Below, in pieces: positions 57,361 to 64,000 of a stretch of 64,000 bases of DNA. The first letter of the stretch is position 1, and every line of letters starts with the position of its first letter. The stretch lies in assembly GCF_000972845.2 (NCBI RefSeq), contig NW_020853581.1, positions 186,001 to 250,000 on the forward strand, given 5' to 3'. Position numbers and translations under genes: made by a program. The notes below the pieces were generated by a model that saw only the letters and a program-made list of their open reading frames with translations, was not told the DNA's origin and did no database searches. The stretch comes from Larimichthys crocea (taxonomy: Eukaryota > Chordata > Actinopteri > Sciaenidae).

Positions 57361-58289
57361 ATGCCACAATCTCTCTCCCTCTCTCCCTCTCCTCCTCTCT
57401 CATCCTCCTCTCTCTGGCACCAGGGATGCCCAGAGTCAGCCAGACGGGGAATACTTTCTGAGAGAAGACATGGTGGGAGTCCACAATGGATCCACTTTGA
57501 AATTGAAACTGCCCTTCAAAAACGATACACGTTTTGCTGAGGTTATGTCTCTCTCTGGCATTTATCTGCGTCTTGCGTGAACCCAGCTCTGCATATGGAC
57601 AATCTGGACTAATGGAGGAGGACGGGGAAGCCAGCATCTGAACAAAGGGAATAGTATGTCGTCAATATAGCTCATTTCAGATATTTCATTTCAGGAGATG
57701 TCTAAGCTCTTCTTAATTAAGGACAAGCTTATGGTTTCAAATTAACTCATTTAATTGAGGGGACCAGTTCTTGTCTGCAAGACGGTGTGGAGAATGTCTC
57801 CAGTCTCCTTCCGGAGGCTGTTGGCTGACACATAAACACTGGGAGAGTTCACAACTATCACAGCAGCCCCATCCATACCTCTGGGACTGCCTCTCTCTCT
57901 CTCTCCCTCCTCAGTGAGAGACACACTGCCAAAGACTCCCTCCATTAGCTTTTCACCAGCAGAACAGCTATTCAGTGCATATTCTCCAGCCATTATTCGT
58001 GTTAGCAGCCAATGCACCATATTAGGGCTGTTTTTCACCAGCCTACATAATGGGGAGAGGAATGAAACGGTATATTTTCTCTCAATGTTTTGTTTTTTTG
58101 TTGGGTTTTTTTTTTTAAAGCCAGTCAATTCACAGCCTGATCGTGCTGGGTAAAGCTGGTGGAGCTGAAGCGACTTGTCACCATGGAGACAGCAGCTTCT
58201 ACTTCATGCCAGAGCAGTTCTGCTAAAGCCCCGAGATGAGGGGGCAGCACACGGGGGCTGTAAGTTTGTCCCCAGCTCAGCCACCCCTT
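57361..58289. other. non-coding stretch with CT-rich tracts
   Basis: CTCTCCC repeats at 57369-57416 and 57893-57910 drive the arginine/glutamate-rich minus-strand frames (95 and 125 codons), so these are not genes. A CCATATTAGG CArG box lies at 58017-58026. Confidence 0.5.
58017..58026. promoter_or_regulatory. possible CArG box (SRF site)
   Basis: CCATATTAGG matches CC(A/T)6GG and is the same core as the well-known FOS serum response element. About four CArG matches of any type are expected in a window of this size. Confidence 0.25.
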
Positions 58290-58560
58290 CACTTACTACA
58301 AATGAGGGGGACTGGCCTGACCTTAGATGGAAGCCAGATTTGTCACCGGAGGCCATATTTAAAAAACCTCAAGCTGGTGAAATGAAAAGTCCCAGCCTGG
58401 ATAAATTACTTTTACGTTCCGCAAAGAAGCCCGAAATCTACGGGGGAAAATAAACTCAAGAGGGGTCAGTTTCAGAGGAGGTGTCAAAGTGTTGTTAAAC
58501 TCACTGGGCAATAATCTTAAGTACTCCATGATTTGCACTAATTGGTATGAAATCACCCAC
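58290..58560. promoter_or_regulatory. candidate conserved non-coding element
   Basis: Clean sequence with AGATGGAAGCCAG, GGCCATATTTAAAAAACC, CTGGATAAATTAC and GCACTAATTGG words. A plus-strand frame (58175-58453) is open across much of it, but it starts at TTG and has no splice signals or family resemblance, so a regulatory reading is preferred. Confidence 0.33.
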
Positions 58561-59739
58561 AGTGCTTAAGTGCAGCTACCGCTTTGGTTTGCTGCATCTG
58601 CTCTATGTCAGGGCCGATTCTTTGTGACAGCCTGGAAATACAAATACAAAATTGCCATATGGATCGCCCACCTTTGAGCTTAAGTCACAGGTACAAAGAG
58701 GGAATGGATTTTCACCAGAAAATCTTCTCTATTGCTTTTTGCTTCCTTATCAGCAATAAAGAATACAAGTGCTATTTGCTTTCATTATCTGGGAACACAT
58801 AAAAGCTGCAGATATTCTCTTGTGCAAAGGAAGCTATTCTAAATATTATGACATGAAATGATTTAAACACAATGACGGGATTGCTATTTGGCAATTTAGA
58901 CAAGCAGTTGAAAGTGGAGGGGCGACAGAATGTCACAATATTTCCAGATATGCTCATAATACAAAGAAATATGTTGCCTTTCAGCAGGAGACAAGGGGGG
59001 ATACTGTAGGAGTTCAATGTCAAAGCCACCTCACTTAGATCTGTCATGGGATAGTGAGTGTCCCATAACCACATATGGCTAGATGAGGCTATTTGCTCTC
59101 TCAAACATCAAGCTGTCTGAGTAATCATACCCAAGTACTCATTATGTGTGGCATGCACCCTAATGCATGCTAATTGCTGCTTATTAACCTAATACTTCCA
59201 TTAACAGAGGTAACTCGTTTTGAAGCAACATATAAACAATATAGAGGGCATTTATAATTGTTGATAACGATTAAAGGGAGGTTGAACTAATGAATCCGTG
59301 CAAGTGCATTAAACTGAAAAGCCCCCTGATGAAGATTCGAAAGGAGTTTGACTGACGTCTGCTTTCTTTAAGTGTTGCTTGTGGCTCTAGTTTAACATAA
59401 AATGGGGACAGGTTATTTCTAAATGCTTATATAAGTACCTCATTGAATAAATGTACGAGTGAATGAAATAGCCACCTGTCACGAAACGTTTCAGTCTTGG
59501 AGTCATGAGTTGTGTTAAGCAGTCAGGTGACACGAGTGGAAATTCTTTATAGACCTGCAGGCTAACATTACCTCCCTGTTACTTTAACACAAAAGGGGTT
59601 GTTTCTTCGGTATTAATAACCAAGCATCACCTAAAAAATTAATTTGAAAACTATGCATACACTCCTGAATAGGAGAGGGTAAAACTATTAATTAAAAGTG
59701 GAACAGGTTCTTATTTTAGTGGAAAGTGGAAAAATTATG
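58561..59739. other. non-coding stretch with scattered TAAT words
   Basis: The 110-codon minus-strand frame at 58772-59104 has no family resemblance. The segment 59140-59340 (CACCCTAATGCATGCTAATTGC, TATTAACCTAATAC) has weak enhancer texture. Confidence 0.45.
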
Positions 59740-60000
59740 AGCCTTTGTTAAGGAAGGCCCAGGAGCAAAGCTTTCATTAGCCTACATGCATGGCAAAAGC
59801 AATTCATCAACTGTAATTTTGCCTCAATGGGCAAAAAAGAGGGATCAACCTTAGCATGCTATTTATGGAGATTTACGGAAGTCTGGGAAATGCTAATGTG
59901 ATTAACATTTATCTACAACATGTTTCGAAATGGCCCTCGTGTCCACGTTTCTGCTTTAAGATTAAGTTATTGCACTTGCTCGAGAAAAAAGAAAATATAT
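59740..60000. promoter_or_regulatory. candidate conserved non-coding element
   Basis: Words include TTTCATTAGCCTACATGC, GCAATTCATCAACTGTAATTTTGCC, GCTATTTATGGAG, GCTAATGTGATTAAC and AGATTAAGTTATTGC. The TATTGCACTTG word at about 59969 equals the miR-92 seed region but lacks a precursor stem. Confidence 0.4.
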
Positions 60001-60049
60001 AGAGTGATACAGAATCTGCTTTGCAGTGCAAGAGCACACAATGATAATT

Positions 60050-60070
60050 TTTTTTTTTGGGGGGGGGGGT
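60050..60070. repeat. T-run joined to G-run
   Basis: A run of T passes directly into a run of G, an unusual homopolymer junction prone to sequencing and replication errors. Confidence 0.93.
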
Positions 60071-60159
60071 GAATTCTCTGTCACATTAGTGGAGGATTTC
60101 TTTCTCCCCCCTCAATCCCCTCCTTCTCTCTAAATATCTCTCTTTATGTATGTCTGTCC

Positions 60160-60640
60160 CTAGATGAAGGCGCGGCGAGCAGAGCGGCGCTTTTGTCCTA
60201 CCGGAGTGTCTCTCTCGAAAATGTGAACTGTTCCACGGATTAGCTGAGCAGAGATTTATTTAATGCATCCTCATAGAGTATTGTTGAAATCTATTTTGGG
60301 ATACGGAGCTTGCCAAGCTCTAAGCCTGGTAATATATGCCTGCTACAGTTTAAGAGAGAGGGTTCACAGACCCTCTTTATGTTGGGATCATAAGGATCAT
60401 ACAGAGTCATTGAATATGAAAATATTGAGGGCTGGTAGCACATTTATTGTTTTCACACAGGGTCCACAAAAGGCTTGTTTCCATGCCCCCCCTGTCTCTT
60501 GTTTGTATGGCCTGTTTAAATATTTGATGTCCTAGAGAATGATTGTGATATTCACCAGATAAGATACTGCACATGCATATGCCATGAGAGGCCCCTATTT
60601 AAGATACCGGCTTAAGGTTTCTGAGAGGCCAACAAAGCCA
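60160..60640. promoter_or_regulatory. candidate conserved non-coding element
   Basis: A small CpG cluster (GGCGCGGCGAGCAGAGCGGC) at 60168-60190 leads into clean sequence with GATTAGCTGAGC, GATTTATTTAATGC, GTATTGTTGAAATC, CATTTATTGTTTTC, GGCCTGTTTAAATATTTG and CCCTATTTAAGATACC. The CpG cluster beside AT-core words could mark an enhancer or a small promoter. Confidence 0.38.
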
Positions 60641-60983
60641 TGGATGGAAAAGACTGCAGTGCATTTGCATTTAAGCTGTGGATTTAGGAACAGCTAGAGC
60701 AGAATGAATACTAATAATGTATCTAATTTAAAATGCTAAGTATTTACCTTAGAATTTATTCAACCATAAAACCTTACAAATAAAATCAAAAGACACATTT
60801 TGATTCAGTATCTGTGATTGTGTGTTTACAGCTAAATGACGGCATATGAAAATTTCATGAAGCTTTTACTACAAAGTATATTTCAAATTTAGTCAATTAC
60901 TTTCAGTTGCATTGCACCACTGATCAGTTTCAAGTTGCTGATATCAACAAAGTCCCCCAAAACTGAACCAACAATCCTCCCAG
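60641..60983. other. non-coding stretch, octamer near 60663
   Basis: GCATTTGCATTTAAGC contains the octamer ATTTGCAT. The rest is AT-rich and unremarkable. Confidence 0.45.
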
Positions 60984-61003
60984 ACTACACTTCCCAGCAT
61001 GCC
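60984..61003 (+). promoter_or_regulatory. ZNF143/STAF (SBS-type) binding site
   Basis: ACTACACTTCCCAGCATGCC matches the extended ZNF143 site ACTACAANTCCCAG(A/C)ATGC at nearly every fixed position. Such sites usually lie within about 200 bp of a transcription start or at chromatin loop anchors. The following 200 bp are purine- and G-rich, but no CpG island, TATA box or first exon is obvious. It may mark an unannotated promoter. Confidence 0.6.
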
Positions 61004-61873
61004 TCGGGGGGATAAGGTTTGGACCGCTTCTCCTCACAGTGAACGGGTAGCAATGTGACAGAGAGTGACACAAAAGAGGAAAGCCAGGGGGTGTGCAGGA
61101 GTGGGGGAGAGGGAGCCGGACAAAAGAGAAGACATGGGCTTTGCACGGAGGACATGATAAAGCCAGGAGCATTATCGTCAGTGTGAAAGACGGGGGCCAT
61201 ACTTCAAACGGGATTTTCTCTCCATGACAGGATACTCCGCTGACGCAGAGCAAATAGCTCTCTGTAGCAGTATATAGCTTCAGGGCTTCGAGGCTTCTTT
61301 GTAAATTCAACAAACTACAATGCAATGATAGGATCTCATACAGAGAAACCAGAATGCAACGTATCAAAATCATAGATAAGTGAATATAATGGTAGTGAGG
61401 GGAAATTCATGAGTCAAGAATTTAAAAGTACATTTTCTTTTATTTGATTTCATAATTGAGAAAAAATTGGTTCTTTAATAAATAAATGAGACTCACTTGA
61501 AAGCAAAACTGGCAACTGATGCATTATTTTATCTGCTATAGTGCAGGCATTAAGCTTTACAAATATGACTCTTGCAAGGAAGCCACGGGGTTCAATCAAT
61601 TAGTCTGTGATTATTATTACTTCTGTTGTTATTACTAGTCCCAGCAGCCGGGCTGTTATGGTAACCCTAGACGCGGTCCATACTACTAATCCTTGCCCCT
61701 TCCCTAACCTTAACCTTTACTCTCTTAATCAACATCATATTCTGAGCAAGTGGGCAAAATATTTACATGTTATCTCTTGCAGCGTTCAGTGAGAATTTGC
61801 TTTCACTCTGGGAATTCTCAGCTGCAGTTGTTTGCGTGCTTGCATACGTCGCTGTGTGCGAGTGAGTGAGTGA

Positions 61874-61916
<43 letters not shown>

Positions 61917-62539
61917 CGTGTACAGTATGTGCATGCGTGAGTGTGTGATACATGTGTTATTCTGCCCGGGCTCCACTGTTGGTTTTTCATCTTTTGTCTG
62001 ACTTGAAAGTCACAAGGACATTAGGGTCCCAATAAATTAGAGGAAGAAAGGCACCCATTGTAGATGGGCTGTCGTGGGTGGTGTAGTTCTGTCTTTATAT
62101 AGATCTGTCTTGCACATTATGTTGTTAGTGACAAATAAGAATTTAGGCTCGGCCTTAGAAGTTGTGGTAAAATACAAGATATTTTGGGTTAATAAAGGCA
62201 AAAAGACAGTAGTACAGCAACCACAGCTAGACAAGTTTATATCCCAGACTGCTGGAAAAGCTCTTCTTTTATTTTGTTCAATATTCAACCCATCTGTCCT
62301 CAATTCTGAAAATGACTATTGAGAAGTTTGATCCACCAGCAAATATAAACTGGACAGAGAGATAAAGGAAAAGCACGAAAACATAGAAGCGAGCAAACAT
62401 CGCAGTGAGACAAAGATATTTCCTATGCAAAGCTCGCACACAATGTCATGTGTGATAGCAACGAATCCCTTCCAAGTCACACGCAGGGGGGTTGTGGGGA
62501 GACAGAAACGAGGTCGGCTGCCTGCATCTTCCACTGATT
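61004..62539. other. non-coding stretch downstream of ZNF143 site
   Basis: The G/A-rich segment 61060-61200 could be a transcribed leader, but no ATG-plus-donor structure is convincing. The 147-codon minus-strand frame at 60930-61373 is antisense to the motif and purine tract and has no domain. A compound microsatellite lies at 61861-61912. Confidence 0.45.
61861..61912. repeat. (AGTG)n(TG)n compound microsatellite
   Basis: About five AGTG units followed by about 16 TG units, then TATACGTG. Confidence 0.96.
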
Positions 62540-62830
62540 CCCCCCCTTAGCTTTGATTCCACTGATCCAGTATCTCGCCATATAGCAAGGGACACAAAGC
62601 AGATTTCAGCTTTGGGCTAATCTCATTAAGAAACTCTAACCACCCCTATGAGTAGTGGGGGGAAAAAGCAACTCATTCTGCACTATGCCAGAGCCAAGGC
62701 TCAGGGAGGCAGGTGTAATGTTACATAATTAGCCTCTAAACGGTAAAAAGGAGATTATTGCAAATGGCCTACCAGCCAGCACATGCAGTGGACCTGGTCC
62801 CTGAAGACTCACAAGTCTAGTGAAGCTGAA
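62540..62830. promoter_or_regulatory. candidate conserved non-coding element (weak)
   Basis: Clean sequence with GGGCTAATCTCATTAAG, CATAATTAGCC, GGAGATTATTGC and CACATGCAG words. Confidence 0.3.
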
Positions 62831-63109
62831 AACATCCCTGGGGAACTGATGTGTGAAAAAGGAAAAACAGGTTATTTGCAGTAAGTGTCTGGTATAGGGT
62901 GGTCAAGACCCTCTGTAATTTGGTCCACTTTAACAAATGAACATGAGTTTGATTAGGGTGTAAGTAGGGGGAATTTAAGACAGAGTGGTGTATAGTTGGT
63001 TTGGAGCAATGCAGTAAATACGGCAGGAACCTGAATTGACATGTAGCTGAGCTTTTCTCCATCTTTCTTCTCTCTCTTTTAATGAGTTAAAATGTTACTT
63101 TAAAATACA
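62831..63109. other. non-coding stretch, nothing recognised
   Basis: No gene or repeat is recognised. Confidence 0.45.
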
Positions 63110-63330
63110 TAAAAAATGCATGAGGGGGATTTAGTGGGGCCCGAGTTTGTCCTCCTGCTGAGATGTCCTGTCAACCACCAGCAGAGGCTCCGCCGCTGAA
63201 TCCTGCACAGAAATGGCTAACAGAGGAATTGATGGAGTCGGTCTGATCCAGGGAGCCCACACCTAGTCACTCATAACCTCAAGACTGGATTACCATGTCA
63301 GATTGTTGCCATATGTGGCACGGCGCACCA
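63110..63330. promoter_or_regulatory. candidate regulatory block with weak CTCF-like word
   Basis: CCACCAGCAGAGGCTCC at 63175-63191 resembles the CTCF core CCA(C/G)(C/T)AG(A/G)(G/T)GGC but lacks one G, so insulator function is doubtful. The block is otherwise clean and GC-balanced. Confidence 0.25.
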
Positions 63331-63469
63331 CTCTGGCAATGACAGTGATCAACTACTACCGTTCACCATAACCATCCAACAAACATTACTGTCAGAGTTC
63401 AAACACTGAACGGACTCAAATAAAGGATTTCAGGACTATATCGCAGCACAATGCCTCGTATTGTCCAGC

Positions 63470-64000
63470 AAACATGCTAATTAGAGAAACAGATGATCCG
63501 AAAGTCTCTCTGGGCAGACCCAGTTAGGACAAAGAAAGAATGGCGGCAATCCTTTGTTGCCTCTTCAGACACGCTGAAGCATCGGCTCGTTGTTACATAA
63601 AGTTGTATAACAAATGAGCCTGGGCTCTTTGAACTGGCTGACCACACAAGCCTGGAAGAGTCACTAGGAACCCAACATGTGGCAGCAATAAGATGGCCCC
63701 GCCCTCTCCAAGACATGTGGGAGACACTGCATTCCAGTGGAGCTCATTAAAGCTAAAAAACAAATCCAACAAACACTGCCCCAGTCTCGAAGGAGCACCA
63801 TGAAAGAGGCCACGGCGAATAATGCCCGCCGTTACTTATCTATTTTTTAATCGTTTGATTATTTCCATTGTCTGCTCCTCACAGACACAGAAAAATTCTC
63901 ATAATCCTTAATTCCATTTGCTCATCATCTCAGTAACTTTAACGAGCCAGTGTGACTGACAGCTGAATTTTCAGACACGTTTTAAAGACAGTGACATTCA
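63470..64000. promoter_or_regulatory. candidate conserved non-coding element, runs off the end
   Basis: Over 500 bp without simple repeats. It includes CATGCTAATTAGAG, GGCAATCCTTTGTTGCC (SOX core CCTTTGTT inside a GGCAA/TTGCC inverted word), CTCATTAAAGC, GCGAATAATGCCCGCCG, TTTAATCGTTTGATTATTTCC and CATTTGCTCATCATC. The block appears to continue past the window edge. Confidence 0.43.

Noticed and set aside
58175..58453. 92-codon plus-strand frame with a protein-like C-terminal half
   Set aside because: It begins at TTG, lacks clear acceptor and donor signals, and no family is recognised; kept as part of a possible regulatory block.
59966..59980. TATTGCACTTG word equal to the miR-92 seed region
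   Set aside because: The downstream bases diverge at once and no complementary 5' arm is present upstream, so no precursor can fold.
60930..61373. 147-codon minus-strand open frame with hydrophobic and Pro/His-rich peptide
   Set aside because: It is antisense to the purine-rich tract and ZNF143 site, and its composition follows the DNA bias; no family resemblance.
1..64000. CRISPR arrays, bacterial operons, phage or plasmid features
   Set aside because: No spaced direct repeats, ribosome-binding sites or dense bacterial coding; the sequence has vertebrate character throughout.

Overview
The window reads as nuclear DNA of a ray-finned fish, most likely a percomorph teleost. It has vertebrate base composition, many (GT)n/(AC)n microsatellites, homopolymer tracts, and short degraded interspersed repeats that resemble families common in percomorph genomes. 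No mammalian Alu or L1 sequence and no bacterial operon structure is visible. No protein-coding gene can be recognised with confidence. The open frames are short, mostly lack splice context, and several of the longer ones are translations of simple repeats. I read the window as a gene desert, or the inside of one or more very long introns.

The layout alternates two textures. Roughly twenty blocks of 200-700 bp are rich in homeodomain-like TAAT cores, TTTATGG, octamer, E-box, TCF/LEF, SOX and NFI half-site words and have almost no simple repeats. They look like the conserved non-coding enhancers that surround vertebrate developmental regulators. The clearest lie near 4.9-5.2, 7.0-7.3, 13.9-14.5, 15.4-15.8, 25.7-26.1, 27.4-27.7, 28.1-28.6, 31.3-31.8, 32.9-33.4, 34.5-34.9, 38.3-38.7, 39.6-40.4, 41.3-41.7, 46.9-47.3, 49.1-49.3, 55.5-55.7, 56.9-57.4, 59.7-60.6 and 63.5-64 kb. 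The other texture is AT-rich filler with microsatellites, poly-A/T tracts and transposon relics (17.4, 26.5, 39.1, 47.8 and 49.8 kb). The stretches 1.6-3.5 kb, 41.7-46.9 kb and 50-55.2 kb are the emptiest.

Specific items stand out. There is one possible symmetric-phase coding exon (40831-40974), a near-consensus ZNF143/STAF site (60984-61003), and two strong hairpins (3640-3675 and 18184-18249). A block carries eight NFI half-sites (15403-15752), and an inverted E-box pair of ZEB/SNAI type lies at 20260-20277. A C-rich tract with G-quadruplex potential lies at 8383-8470.

The target gene of this regulatory landscape cannot be named from the sequence alone. All enhancer calls rest on sequence texture and motif words, not on alignment. 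I see no convincing previously undescribed biological system. The most promising leads are the NFI cluster, the two hairpins and the isolated ZNF143 site.
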